Assembly: GCA_905250125.1 (NCBI GenBank)
Contig: CAJNOL010000119.1
Coordinates: 62,001-126,000 of the forward strand
Direction: 5' to 3'
DNA: 64,000 nt
Source of the DNA: Rotaria sordida
Lineage: Eukaryota > Rotifera > Eurotatoria > Philodinida > Philodinidae
The notes under the pieces were generated by a model. It did not search any database, was not told where the DNA came from, and saw nothing but the letters and a program-made list of their open reading frames with translations. The translations under genes and the position numbers were made by a program. This document shows positions 35,574 to 49,500 of the stretch, in pieces (the stretch's first letter is position 1; the number at the start of each line of letters is the position of its first letter).

Positions 35574-36707
35574 TTACATTTTCTGATTTGTTACTACGGC
35601 ATCATAACTTGGTGGTGGCTCATCATATTCGAATACTGGAGCACTAGCTATAGGTATTTGGATCGGATTGTTCATTAGCTGTTGTTCCGCTGATATTGGT
35701 TCAGTACCAACAATGACTGGCACACTTATTTTGAAATCAGTAAATAATCCACGTACTTTTACATCTAATATTAATTCGTAGTTAATTGAAACTCCTAGTG
35801 TTACACTACATGATTGTGACATATATGTATAAGTAGGCGATAAGTATATGGCAGGCACAATAAGATCAAAAGTTCGTTGTAATTCTGTGTCATTAAAATC
35901 ACGTAAATCAGGTAAATCTAATCGAAAAATAGTTTCTGCATGACAACTGTGAGCAACTTGTCGATGTTGTATTAATGATGCTTCAATTTTTTTAATTTCT
36001 GTTCGTTTAGGATTTTGAAGATTAATATGAATAGAAATTTTGTCACCAGGCACAACACCACCTCTCATTAAACATCCTTGTAATCGAATTTTCTTTCGAT
36101 TTTCATTTGAAAAAGGCATTTGTTGTTGTCCACCGGCTATATGAAGAATATTAACACGAGGAAAAATTGTTAATGGAAAAACTTGTTTAGCATTTGGTTT
36201 GTACCATGGTTTATCAAGAACAATACGTGTATAGTATTTAACATAAGGATATGAAATTGTTGATGGAATTAATGATGGAGGTAAACATGCGGGTAAAACA
36301 AATTCAAATGGCCATGAATGTTGACCACGATAAAGAATTATTTCACGCTAAAATTTATAAAAAAAAACACAAAAACAAAAGAAAATCTTTTTAATAAATT
36401 CTTTATTTAGATTTTTTACTTGACCATATTGAGGTTGAGCAACAGCAATACGAAAATTTAGAAATGGTATTTGATGATATTTTGTATACTGTTCTGTTCT
36501 ATGATGTCCATCTTTATCATGATAATGACGATGTTCTAGTGTTGTATATCCAAGTTCACCAACACATTCAAGAAAAATTGCATCTAATATTAATTTTTCT
36601 TCTGTATTTTGAAATGCAATATTGCCTGATATTTGTTCACCAGCAAAATAGAATAAATTTGGATGATTGAAATTTACTTGAATCGCACTACTTCCATTTG
36701 CACCCAT
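35574..36707 (-). CDS. Arrestin-domain-containing protein (ARRDC-like)
   Basis: Two exons (36707-36420 and 36347-35574), 72-bp GT-AG intron, phase 0, 353 residues. N-terminal arrestin fold (VNFNHPNLFYFAGEQISGNI, LECVGELGYT) is followed by HSWPFEFVLPACLPPSLIPS, the hallmark junction of alpha-arrestins. A C-terminal arrestin domain then runs to about residue 330. The tail carries DEPPPSYDAV, a PPxY motif that recruits WW domains of NEDD4-type ubiquitin ligases. The family acts as an adaptor for ubiquitination and endocytosis of membrane proteins. Start MGANGSS fits N-myristoylation, unusual for this family and possibly giving constitutive membrane association. Only one PPxY motif is seen; vertebrate ARRDC proteins usually have two. 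Confidence 0.92.
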
Positions 36708-38449
36708 ACTGTTTTTAGTAATTATACTGATTATATTAATTTATCACACTCAATATACAACTACAAGTTTATATTTATGAAGAAGTTGATCATATGAATA
36801 AATTTAAAAAAAAAATAACTATGATTAACCAACTATGTCACTCAGTAAACATCATACTAATAGTGAATATTCTGACGAAAAGAAAAGAGTGTGGCGAGAA
36901 GCACCAATTGACTATATCGATGCACTATCAGTGGCGACGTCTGGTTCACATCGTCACATCAGAAAAAAGATTATAATAGAAATAGTGCAAATCAGGTGCC
37001 GTACAAATCTATATATTCTATTTTTGTCTAAAATGAGTCTTACAAGCAAGATATTATAACACTACAACTATGGAAGTAGTTTTAAATGAGTAGTATAGAC
37101 TTGTCCTGACAGAAAATTTACAATGACAGCGCCATCAGTAATATCTGCGAGATGTTGCAGATAAGCTTCATTATTTAGACCCATCAGAAAAATCTAATAT
37201 GCAAAAAACTATCATCTGACATAGAGTAACTGTCCTCAAAAAAAAATATGAGCTTTCGAAAATGAGTTTCATCCTAAGTGCATAAATGAATTTGCATTCT
37301 ATAGTCGGATCGATGATTCATATGTACGTGGTCCTGAGCTAGAAGAACAAAAAAAAAGAATAATGATGTCTTGCTCGTTGTATTTTTTTTTTCGACATTC
37401 AAAACAAAAAAAGAACGAAATTATAGATGATGATAAGATTGGTGTTTTTAACAATGAAAGAGCAGACAAGTCAAGGTATGGTTGTTTTAACTGCTCTTGT
37501 AAATCTTACTCATCGATATCAAATAAGAAAGTATCTAGGTTTAAACATGAAGATAATATAAAAAGAAAAGAGAAAAAAAAACAAAATTTAATTAATAACA
37601 CTCAAAGATAAGAAACAATGACTAATTTATAATTCAATTCCTTTTTTTTTCGATTGAAATAGCAAGTATTACATACTTTATATCATGCAACATCAGATTG
37701 CATACGTTTCAACCAGTTGTTGAAACTAAATCTTATTCTTTTCATTATTTGTTATCGATTAAAAACAACATTAGTTAGATAAGAAAGAATTAAACATGTC
37801 TTTTCCGAATATTTAATAATCATAAAAAATCTCGTTGCCATATTTAGCTCTATTAAGTGTGAATCAATATTTATTCAAAAATAAAATCTTCATTGGTACA
37901 ATCTATGCTAATATATGTTTTTAGTATTATAATGAATTATAGAAAATACTGCTTTATTCAAATAACTGAATATCTTCAGGTATACTCATATAATTACTCG
38001 AAATAAACCTATTTATTTTGAATTTTCTATTAATTAAAAGCAAATTCATCGAAAATTGTATATAGATAGATATTCGAAATGAATATCAATCAATATCTAT
38101 AGAATGATAATAACTTTGTTATTAGGTTGTCAGAGCCATAATTTACTGATCAATCTGTTCAGATGATGCCTACAGCAAAAAATCCGTCTAAGTAACAAAA
38201 AAAAAAAAGAACTGTAAGCGAAAGCAAGATAAAGATATATAGCAAGAAGAACAAATAAAATGTAATAACATATTTTTTTAAAATTAGCAAAAAAAAATGG
38301 ATGATCGATTCGAATAGATCATCATCATTAAAATATAATGCATATACATAATATGTTGAGTTTTTTTTTTTCTTTTTTTTTTTTGGTCAACATTTTGAAG
38401 AAGGATGTATAGGATAAGAAGTCTTTGTCAGACGTTGTTGAATATAATT
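36708..38449. other. Intergenic
   Basis: 1.7 kb between the arrestin start and the doublecortin stop, both on the minus strand. Short overlapping plus ORFs (36794-37059, 37363-37611) have no domain or splice partners. Otherwise AT-rich, with poly-A/T runs near 38190-38390. Confidence 0.5.
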
Positions 38450-41400
38450 TTAAACATTATCATCGTCGTCATCATGGCGCTATAGAGAGAGAAAATAAAA
38501 TTAATAAAAATAGATTCATCAAATACAAGCTTATTGAAGCAGACAAAAAGAAAAAGAATATTATCAGATTTCATGTTTGTTTTAATATTAACAATGAAGA
38601 ATGAGAGAATATTCTAGAAACTAATATGTAGAAAATAAGCATATAAATTAAATATTTATAAGTTAATCGCTAATCTAGAGATATTAAATATTAATACAAG
38701 TAAAAAAAATTTATATAAATCGGATTTATAAGGATTAAATTAAATATAAAAAAAAATACCCTTTCTTCTTCTTCTTTTTTGTTATCTACTACCAAAGCTT
38801 CTGTTATGGCTCGTTGAGCAGTTAAATCAGCTAAAGGCTCAATTGTACTGCTCTTTAACTATAGAACAACAACAAGAAAAGCCGGTGATTTCTTTTTTCA
38901 ATAACAATATTAGCACAAAAATAAAAGCGTTCACCTCATTTGTTTGTGGCTGATAATGTTGTTGATATAAGTTATTTTTCTCGTGCTTATACGTCTCATA
39001 TTGTTGTTGATCATAATTATTGGTTAATTTGTCAGTATTTTGCTGCTTTTCAAAGTGACTATGTTTACGTGTAAGATATCCACGAACATGTGATTGAATA
39101 ACAGTTGCAGCATGATCCTCATCTTTTCTGTTAGGCTATAAAGAAGTTTATAAGCTCACACGCACACGAAATACATATTGTTTAAAACATTAGTTAAACA
39201 AAATTGAGTAAAAAAAAAAAAAAAGAAATCAATTCACATATAATCATACCTGTGTACTTGGTGAAGAAATATGTTTTTGACGTGTTGAATGAGGCAGTTG
39301 ATGTTCATCTCGATTATCATTTATTTCATCATCTATTTGTATTGGTGCTGGAGGTGTACGACGTTGATAATCATCATCAAAACCTTTATTATTTATATTA
39401 TTATGATGATCATTCTTATTTTGATAACCATTATGCATTCCAAATCTATCATTATTTTTATGATGATCATTATCATCATCATCATCATAATTCTTTGTTG
39501 GAGTCTAGATATAGAAAACAAAATTGGCAAATTAAAATTGCATTTTTTTGGACAAAAACAATATACTTTTATTGATGGTAATGGTGGTGAACGTCGAGAT
39601 GAATCAGCAAAAGCTTGATTGGTCTTTGGTTGGCTTGGTGGTTGATGATGACGACGAGGTGTTTTCTAGATAATATTAAAAATAATATTTATAAAGAATA
39701 TAAGAAGAAGAAGAGATAACATACTCCTGCATTGCCATACAAATTTTCTTCCTAAAATTGCAAAGAAAAATAAAAAAATAAGCTGATTATCTCATATCTA
39801 GATAACTTACTTCAACAGTTTCAACTTCTCGACGATCTACAGGTAAATCAACTTTTGTATCACGTGTTTCATCGATTTCACGTACATGTTCTCGATGATT
39901 TAAACGACCTTTATAAATACCTCCATCATCTAAATCAGATTTTAGATTATAATGATATCATTCTAGTGTTGTTTTTTTTCTATTATCTTCAAATATAACC
40001 TCGATCAAGATCTGTTTCTTTAGTTGGACCACGTCGATGTTGTTGTGGTTTGCTATTAAAAAAATCATCTTCTTCTCGAACAGGACGTCGACTTAAAATA
40101 TATCAATCATAATTAAATTAAATAATTAAAAATAACTTACTGTCCAGTATGTTCAATACTTCCATGCGAATTTGCTGTTGTTGTATGTGTATTTGTTCCA
40201 TCCGATTTTGCATATCTAAATAAAAATAAATAAATAATAACAAGCAATTATAATATATATATAAATATTAATCAAAAAATCTAAGAAGCAGAAGAACAAT
40301 AAAACTAGTATAAATTTATGCTGTCTTTAGGGTTTTTGCGTTGCAACACTCAATTGTCTGTTGATTAGAATAAATAATAGTATCGGCGAGAGTTGAAGAC
40401 ATATATTTGTTAAATAATACCTGTCTTGCGTGGAATGAACCAATTCTGTTGATGGATGATCATCATAATAATCTTCTACTCTCCTTTGACGAGCAGGTAA
40501 TCTTATTCGAGCACGATCACTACAAAAATTTATGAGATACTTTTGCCTTAATGAAGATCATGCGACTTGTTAAAAAAATAAATAACTACATGTATCAAGC
40601 ACAATACTAAGATCGTTAAATACTTGTTTTTTTTTTAAATTAGTATAAATATTGTGTTTTTTTCTTTTTTTTTTTTTTTATTGTTTATCTACCGATGCAA
40701 ATAACACGCTACTATTTGCTGTGTTATTTATACATCGGGTGCCTTAGTACTTACCCAAAAAATTGAAAATTCGATCTAATGTAATGTGAAAGAAAAAGAG
40801 TGCATTTTAATTGTTATATGTTGATTAGATTTTTTTTTTTTGTTTTGTCTTAATAACCATTTATGCTTATATCAAAAAGAGAAAAAAAATACATTAGTTC
40901 TACTTACGATTTTCTTGACATTTTCGGTGATGAATTTGGACTGAAGGATTTTGGATCGGGATATTCAATACGTTTGAAACGTTCTTTTCCTGCAGCAACA
41001 TACATTCCATTGAATTCGAGTTGATGAGCTGATGTTATTAGTTCTCCATTCATTGCATATAATCTAAAGAGAAATATATATAGTTTTTATATGATACAGA
41101 AAAAATAAAATAATAAAATTAATCTAAATACTTTAATACAGCCGAATTTGGAAGTGATACTTTTCTAGTAACTTCATCAAGAACAGATTCCCAATTTTGT
41201 AATGTTGTTTTAACTAAAAGAATTTTTGCTGGTAATGTTAAAGGATCACCATTTCGATAGACACTAAATATAATGAAAAAATAGTTTAATTTGATAGATA
41301 AAAAATAAATATGACTTACTAAATAATAACATTTTCTGATCGAGATAATTTCAATGCTCGTCCTTCAACATCAAGACGTCGAACAGGTGGTAACTCGAAT

Positions 41401-42158
41401 AAAAAAAAAACAAAAAAAAAGTAGAAAATTAAAATTTATTGAGGTGACTTTAATCAGATTACATTTCAAAGATGAAGCTTTACCATTATGTATGTATTAT
41501 ATAACAAGATAATCTATACTTATTTCTCAATTTGTCATTGTCTTATCTCAACTATTACAAGTGATACTTTAAGGAGATGAAAAGAAAAAAAAAAAGATGA
41601 ACTCAACAATTGATTAAAAATAAGAGTCAAATATATGATTATCAATAAGTATATATTGATCAAATAAAAGAAATTTAAATATATATGAAGTATAAATATT
41701 GAGTATTATACTTACTCTATATTGTGTTCGATCTTTACTTTGAACTCGTTTTCCTTCTGCAATGTCAAGATAACTAAAAATAAAATATAATGAATTTAAT
41801 TATAAAATAATTTTATCAAATATTCTTACTGAAGTTTTTTAAATCTTTCACCTCCAGATGCAACATAAGTTTGATGATCTTGCAAATCAGCTATATCATG
41901 TAATCGTGTACCATTCTTAGGTGTATAAATACATCTTACTGCACCAAAATTAGCTCGTAATGCTTGTGATGCATCATCTAATAAAACGTCAAGCATTGGA
42001 TATTTACGTTGATTTATAACGAATGAACGTCCAGGAAAATATGAATCTCCATTTCTCATTAATTTTATAGCTCGACCACGTTCAAGTATAGTTGAACGTT
42101 GTTGTTGATGTTGTTGATGGTCATTTTGACCATGATGTGGATCATATTCGGTGATCAT
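38450..42158 (-). CDS. Doublecortin-domain (DCX x2) and IQ-motif protein
   Basis: Fifteen exons, all GT-AG and in phase: 42158-41830, 41773-41716, 41393-41320, 41263-41132, 41063-40908, 40519-40421, 40215-40141, 40091-40000, 39929-39811, 39751-39725, 39665-39567, 39504-39250, 39135-38935, 38858-38760, 38479-38450; total 614 residues. DCX domain 1 spans about residues 28-110 (IKLMRNGDSYFPGR to YVASGGERFKKL). DCX domain 2 spans about 140-225 (LKLSRSEN to YVAAGKERFKRI). Both bind tubulin or microtubules in this family. A long basic/acidic low-complexity region follows (DDDDDDNDHH, PPAPIQ), then an IQ motif AATVIQSHVRGYLTRKH (about 514-530) for calmodulin, and a tail ending RHDDDDDNV. Likely a calcium-responsive microtubule or ciliary protein. 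Exon 10 is only 27 nt. A further in-frame 21-nt exon (40755-40775) may be included alternatively. The N-terminus is Gln/His-rich. Confidence 0.9.
40691..40740. other. Intronic hairpin next to microexon donor
   Basis: ACCGATGCAAATAACAC (40691-40707) pairs with GTGTTATTTATACATCGGGT (40721-40740): a 9-bp and a 6-bp stem with a small internal loop and a 13-nt apical loop. On the gene's strand it begins about 14 nt after the microexon donor. Could regulate splicing or be a small-RNA precursor. Confidence 0.45.
40755..40775 (-). other. Candidate 21-nt cassette microexon
   Basis: Inside the 388-bp intron of the doublecortin gene (40520-40907, its longest), a pyrimidine-rich acceptor ending CATTAG precedes 21 nt, followed by a perfect GTAAGT donor. 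Its phase fits both neighbours; inclusion adds SNFQFFG just after the second DCX domain and keeps the frame. Skipping also keeps the frame, so alternative use is likely. Confidence 0.6.
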
Positions 42159-42201
42159 TTTGTAAGAAGAATTTTAATATATATGAATGTATGTATGTAT
42201 G

Positions 42202-42232
<31 letters not shown>

Positions 42233-42253
42233 GGATGTATGAAATCGAAATAA

Positions 42254-42292
<39 letters not shown>

Positions 42293-45200
42293 AAAAGATG
42301 AAAAAGCAAATGATGATGAAACTATGATGATGTGAAGTAAGAAGCCCAAAAATAAACGTCAAGACAAGAAATAAGTTGTGATCGTGATGTTGAATGTAAG
42401 AGTATATTTGTCGTTATTATTGTCATTGCCCGAATATCAATCTGAAAGAAGAATAAGAATAAGAATAAGAACAAAAAAAAAAGTTTCTGGTATTGTAGAA
42501 TGAAATGTTTTCGTTAGGCTTCAGCAGGTCAACTAGATCGACACTATTATGAAATCATTATTTCATATTACCTAAAAAGTTTGATATTGTTCATTATATT
42601 TTTTTTACACTTACTTCAAAATTTTTATCGTTAATCAAGTATAAACTTCAAACTCAGGTTGTTTGATTTTGCCAATACACCTCATAGAATGCAATAATAA
42701 GGTTGCCTGATCAATGTTTTGTAAACAGAAAATGTGGCCAACTCTCTTTCAACTATCGATCGGTTGATAGATGGATGTATAATACAAAGAGCAACGTAAA
42801 AATCAAATCAGTCGAATATATACGTATGTGTAACAGAACGTTTTTCTAATTTTCTTTTTCTTCTTTTACTAAATCAACGAACTCTATATTAATTTATTTA
42901 ATAAAAATTTCTTTTGGATAAATAATCTATATATATATAATCAATAAATCAAAAAATATCAAAAGATGAATTTATCATCGATTATATAATAGTGAAAATT
43001 TTACGGTGTAATTAATCTGAAGAGGCCTTTTTTTTTTCTTACTTGGAAATCTGACTGTTATAACCTTCACTCTGTAATCGATTTGTTTGTATAGCAATTA
43101 TATTTCTCACTCTCGTCGTTCTCTTTTTTCTCTCTTCATTTACATGCCAAATTTGAAAGTATGTTGGTCTCCTCCGGTGTGTGTGCGTGTGCGAACGAGC
43201 ATCTCGTTTTTTGAACAACAACACAAGGCTCAGTTGCATAGCAACATTGTGTATGTGTGTTGTTCCAATAATTACTCGCGCGAAAATATAATGCTCTTTT
43301 GTGAGAACGGTAAAGAGAACATCTTGAGAGTGCAATACTATAGAAGGTGTATGCAATGCTGTAGCGACAGACTGTTGTCAAGAGGAAGGGAGAGACTGAA
43401 AAGAGAGAAGAAGGGAGGAAGGACAAGAAAATGATACGACGACAACGATGACAACGAACCATCTCATCGTTACTAGTTTGTCTGTTACATTCTCTCTTAC
43501 ATTTTTTTTCTTGGAATAAAGAAAAAAAAAAAGAAAAAAAAGATCAAGCTCAATGACAAACACATTAGATGATCATTGCTTACAATGTATTAACGTTATA
43601 TGTAAAATTTTAAATGGTAGTGATGAATTTTAAATCTATTCATAAAAAAAAAGGTGCAATGATGCAAATAAATCAAATTTCACGATGATAAATGAATAAA
43701 GAATGAATACAATAGAGGTGTAGTTAAGAAGAAAATGCAAAGTGAGAAAATACACGTGTCCTTATTTTATAAAGTGCAATAAAAAGAATTTGAGTTGAGA
43801 AGCAAAAGAAAACGAGAGAAATGCAGTCAATTTTATACATTTTTTTACCCTCGAAGGCATGTTGTTCATTTGGCTCTTCCTTTTTTTTCTTTTTTGTTTT
43901 TACTTATTCAAACAAATATTTTTCCAATATACGTATATTTCAATCAATTCAATACTTACGAATAATTATATATTTATCAATTAATTTCATTCAAACTTTA
44001 AAATTACTTTTCAATTCTATGAAACTGTAAATCAGTTTTTTTTATCTTGTTATCTTTTATATACATAAAACTAACCTTAGTTATATACGAGGAGTACAGT
44101 CAATATATAATAATAAACTTACAAACTACGTTAAAATTAAGTTCATAGGTCATATATACGATAAATTCAACAAAGAAAATATTTCATCAAAATTGTTTAT
44201 GTAAACATTAGAGTGAATAAAAAAAAAAAGCTGAAATAAATAAAAATAAAAAAAAGTAAAATCTAGAATATGTGTAATTTTTTAGAATGATATATGCAAC
44301 TTCACGAACAGTCGTGAAAATTTCTTTTTCTTCTACTCAATTCTTTTGTTCACGGCACGCTTCTGAACAAGGAGCGGTAATAGGATTTTCACTTTTTTTT
44401 TCTTCTTTTTTTCTCTTTTTTCTTTCAAGCTTGTAACGTGTGCTTTTATGTCCGTATGTGTATTTGTCTTTTTGTTGGTTTTTCAACTTTGAAATGATTG
44501 TAAAAGAAGAAAAGAAAAGAAAATTATTAATAGAATAATAGAAATAAACTGTATGATTGATATGTGTTAAGAAAAAAGATTTTAACAAATAACATACAAC
44601 TAGAAAATTTTGTTTTTGAAAACAACAGAAGATATTTTAAGTATATGCAATTAATAAAATACGCATGAGAGAAAATGTTTAAATAAAAAATCAGAATGCA
44701 TACATGCATGATAAATGAAAATTCCTAATATGCTGATGTGATTTGAATTTAATCAGTTTACTAAATATACCAAAGAAGTTTTTGTTGTATTTCTAGAGTT
44801 TTCCAATATTATAAAAGAATACTCTGTAATGAGCAAGAAAAAATTTGTTCACGTCTCAACATTGTGTGTGCTCAAAAAACTAATATCTTAGTTTTTGCCA
44901 ATAACTAGAATTCGATTAAACTTGTTTTTTTTTCTTTTCTATCTTTATGATTTGAACAATAATAATCGTCAAGTTGTTTCTGAGATTATGCTTACCTCGT
45001 TCATTTGAATATTTAGTTGATCGATAAAAAAAATGCCTTATGAATTTTGATTTGATACTTCAATTTAAATGGCGGTAATCGCGTCACTACAACAAAGCAG
45101 CCTACCAATTTTTGTAATTGTCCTATAACTATGCTCGTACATCATTTTTCGGTTGCAAATCGTAAATCAAAAGACAAACATTTTATACAAACTTTTTTAA

Positions 45201-46543
45201 AAGAAAAACGTATGTCAACAATATGCTTGTCCTTTTATATATTTCTCACTTATCAGACAAACGCTGCTCTTTTTGTTCTCTTTTTTTCCTGTTTGTCATC
45301 TCAATTAGTCGGTAAAAAGTCACTCGAAGAATCTCACATGCAACACGAAAATAGACTTTGTATGTATGCCTATGCGCAGTACACAATAATCTTTAAAAAA
45401 AAAGGTTACAACAGCATACAGAATACATACAGTATCATTTTTGTCATAGAAGGTAGAAAAAAAATCTTACTGGATGGTGGTGTAGTCAATGCATCGTAAA
45501 CTTTTTTCTTTTTTTATTTCAATCGTTAATGCCTGGCTATACAAAACTGTTGTCGAATAGACGCAGAAAAAGAAAAAATTGTAAAAAAAAGAAAAAAAGA
45601 AACGATGCTGATAAGGTAAGTGCAACAGATACTTGCTGAAGATGTTTTACAGACGAATAATGTCCCATTCTTTTTATCCTATTTGTTGTTAGTTACAAAG
45701 AATAAAATAGAAAAGATTAGTCATCTTCGAATGAATTAAGAAGACTTAAACGATACGATTGACTACGTCTTAACACATGTATTATTGAAGTTACTTATTC
45801 TTTTATCTTGGCTTCGTTTAAAAGCATAGCTTTTGAAGATTTCAAATAATCAATATGATAGAGTAAAATTTTTTCGTTATAAATATACGTTAGTCAAACT
45901 AAATCGTATTGTAATTTTGGTTTCCAAGTTATTTTTTTTATTAATCATACAAAGAATGTAGGTCATCTTGTGCCACAATGTACATCTTAGAAACTTTGTT
46001 TGTCTAAAAATTTCTATGGATCCTATATATGTATTGTAAGAAGCACTGTATATAAAATTTATCAAAAGTTTGTTTGAACACTTTATATGAACACAATCAC
46101 TACTCGGCAATTATTTAAATACAAAAAAAAAAATTACATTCTCAACAAAAACCATTTTTTTATCAAATAATAGTTTGCACTATACACTATTCTGTTGCAT
46201 ATCAAATTGTTTAAAATTTCAAATTTTCTACAATTTTGAATGTTTATCTTTCTCATTCAAATAAAATTATCTTACACATATATGTATATATTGCATTACA
46301 TTATCTATCATTTATTTTTTAGTTATACTGAATAGATACAAAGAAGAAAAAAAGAAATAAGACAAACAAAAATTGCAAGAGACAAAACTCATTGCCTATA
46401 AGATATCATTCTTACATTTCGAACTATATATATATACATGCATGAAAGACAAATTTATAATGAACAATGCATTATATCCCAAATAAGAGAACAAAAAGAA
46501 AAGTAAAGAAAAGAATACATATTAATTTCATATATTTTTAAAA
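42159..46543. other. 4.4-kb intergenic region
   Basis: Just upstream of the doublecortin start are (GTAT)n/(TA)n at about 42185-42233 and (GA)n at 42254-42290. No convincing gene. Overlapping 105-115-codon ORFs on both strands at 43039-43462 are mutual shadows with Arg/Ser bias. The 122-codon plus ORF at 45131-45499 has one hydrophobic stretch but no domain, introns or homologous motif that I recognise. Confidence 0.5.
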
Positions 46544-49500
46544 TTACTGCTCTTTGGAATTAATAATATTTGTTGTTGTATAACCAAGATCATTTGCTAA
46601 TTCACCAATATGTGATGGACTAAGAGAAAAAAGATCATAAGTAAACATATCATTTTTTGCTTTTGTCATTGATAATGATGATATATCAATTAATTGATGT
46701 CGTTTAAAAAAACGAACAAATATTGTAAGATCATTTATTGAATTTAATTGAAAACGTTTATAAATATATATAAGTTTATAACGTAAATCATCATTAGTAA
46801 GACTAGTTGGTAAATCTTCTTCTTCATCTTCTTCTTCTTCATTAATATCATCAATTGATATATCACTATCATTTGTATCTGATTGTTCTGAATGAGATAT
46901 TTGATTTGATGTTATTTGTATTGGTTGAACAAGAATTTGTTCATGAGCTAAATTACAAGAATTTTTTTTTTTTTTGTTTTCTTTCAATAAAATATTTACG
47001 TGAATTAGATTCATCTGAAAGTTGAAGATGATCATTATCAATATCCATTGAAGCTTGAATATGATTATCTTCATTTTGAAAGATTTGAGTAGAAGGTGGT
47101 GGTGAATTAGTACTTGATGATTGAGGTGTATCAATATGAGATTGAGAAGGACTATGAATGAATTTAGGAGGAGTTGGTATTTGATTTTTTGATGATGATT
47201 TATGAGGTGATGATGAAATACGATTTGATTTATCATGTTGAGATGAATTTGAAGATTGATGTATTGAATGATCTAAATTTTATAAAAAAAATATTTTTCT
47301 TTTTCTTATTTCTCTATTCAAGATTGATTTATTTACTTTTAGTAATATTAGTTTTTCGTGATTGATTATTATTATTATTATTAGAAATATTAATAGATGA
47401 TAAAGAACGATCTCGTTTTAAATTTGATTGAGTTTTAGATACTGATAATTGTTGTCCTTTTGAATCCTTTGAAATAAATTATATAATATAAATATATATA
47501 AGATTAAATTTCAATTTATCTCTTACTCGAATTGAATTTCGATTTAATGATGATGATGATGATGAAGAAGATATCGATGAACGAGAATGTTTTTCTACAA
47601 TTGGTGGTGGTGGTGGTGGTGGTAGAGGTTTTTTAGGAATTTTTTTAAAATTATTTTTTGGAATTGATGTATTTGTATTATTTGAAGAAATGTTAGTTGA
47701 TGATGATGATTGTGATAATGATTCTTGTTTAATAATAATATTTGAAGATGATTTAGTTGTAGAAGTTAATGTTTGTTCTGTTTTAATTGAAGATTTTTGA
47801 GAATTTTTATTTATTGATTTTTTTAATCCATTTTGTGTATTTGTAACTGGTTTAGGTTTGGATGGAGAAAGAATTTGTTCTTTCTTTTTAGTATTATTTA
47901 ATATTGATTGAATAGAAGATTTAATATCATTAGTTGATTGAGATTTAATTAATTTTGTTGATGGACGTGTTTTAGATAATGATAGATCTAAAGAATAAAT
48001 AAAATAAAAGTTTTTTCATTTTTTTTTTTTTTTTTTAAAACTTATTCTTACTCTCAGTTTTATCATTATTAGTTGTTGTTGTTGTTGTTGTTGGTTGATT
48101 TGATTCTTTAGTTGATAAATTTTTTGTTGTTTTCGTTTCTAATATAGATGATGATTTATGTGATACTAATTTTGATGATTTAGAATTCACTGTTGTTTTA
48201 CTAATATTTTCATTCTTAATTATTGATTGTACTGGTTTTTTCTTAATATCATTTGTTGATTGTTCAAGTTTAATTTTTTTATTATTAATTACATTTACTG
48301 TTGCTACTGGTGAACTAGGTCGTTTTTGTTGTGGAGATTGACGAATAACTGGTTCATGTATTGATACTTGTTTTTCATTTATATCACTTTCATCAGTATC
48401 CGTATTATTTGATGCTATTGGACCACTATCGACTATTTTCTATATATAGAAAAAAAACAAAACCATAATTTGATGAAAATAAAGAATTAAAAACTTACAA
48501 CAACAGTTAAACGACAAACACTTCGATGTTCTTTACTTTTGTTATTCATTATATTTTTTTAAAAGGCTCACGGTAAAATATAATAATATTATAAGAGAAA
48601 AAGAAACAGAGGTTGATTTTTATACGAATGTATATTTTTCTTTTGAGTCATGTTGCACAGCTGATTTACGCCTTCGGTTTTTTCTTTTCTTTTATTTACT
48701 TATTATGAAAGAAAACCTTAATAAGGGAAAAAAAAGTAATATTCATATAATCGTGATTTTGATCATGGGTTTTTTTTCTTTGATAAATGAGACAAAGAAA
48801 CAAGCTTTCTTAAGCACACACACACACACACACACACACATTTCTTCATTTATGTAACATAAATAATAGTGAAAAATAATCAACTTACACCGCCAGCAGC
48901 AAGAATCTTTTGACGAAATTCAGAATCAGGATTATAAAAAGTACAACGATATTTGCGTACATAACTTTCTTTTTGTCGATATGGATGTCCATCAATATTT
49001 TTATGTAGATCAAGATCATATTCAATACGAAATTTTTTTGGTTCCTTTTTTGTTTTAAAATATATATCGATTGGCTAAAATAAAGCATATTCAAATAAAG
49101 AAAAACAAAAAAATAAAAAGAAATATTATTACTAAATGAAAACCAGCATAGCCAGTTTCTTGAATAGCAAATGGTGTTGATTTTAATTCTAAACATTATT
49201 TTAAATATACACACAAACAGATATATATACATATATGCATTCATTAAATATAAATCTACCTCGTTTATTATTAGGATATTCAGGATGAAGATAAAATACA
49301 CAACGTTGTATCAGACAAGTTAAATCACCATTAATATCGACTGCACGTAAATATACTTTCCAATCATGAGTACGTGGTGGATTATGAATAGTTGTGGCTT
49401 CTGATCGAATTATAGAACTATGTCCGACTTCAAAATCAATTTCAACAATCTGTATACAAATAAATAGAAGCACTTGTTTTCTTTTTCTTTTTTTCTTTTT

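Noticed and set aside
39204..39618. Plus-strand ORFs of 109-123 codons rich in His/Tyr/Ile
   Set aside because: Antisense of the Asp/Asn/His-rich exon 12 of the doublecortin gene; the low complexity creates the open frame.
43039..43462. Overlapping ORFs of 105-115 codons on both strands
   Set aside because: They are shadows of each other, Arg/Ser/His-biased, with no domain and no exon neighbours.
45131..45499. 122-codon plus ORF
   Set aside because: No conserved motif, composition like background, no plausible introns or neighbours.
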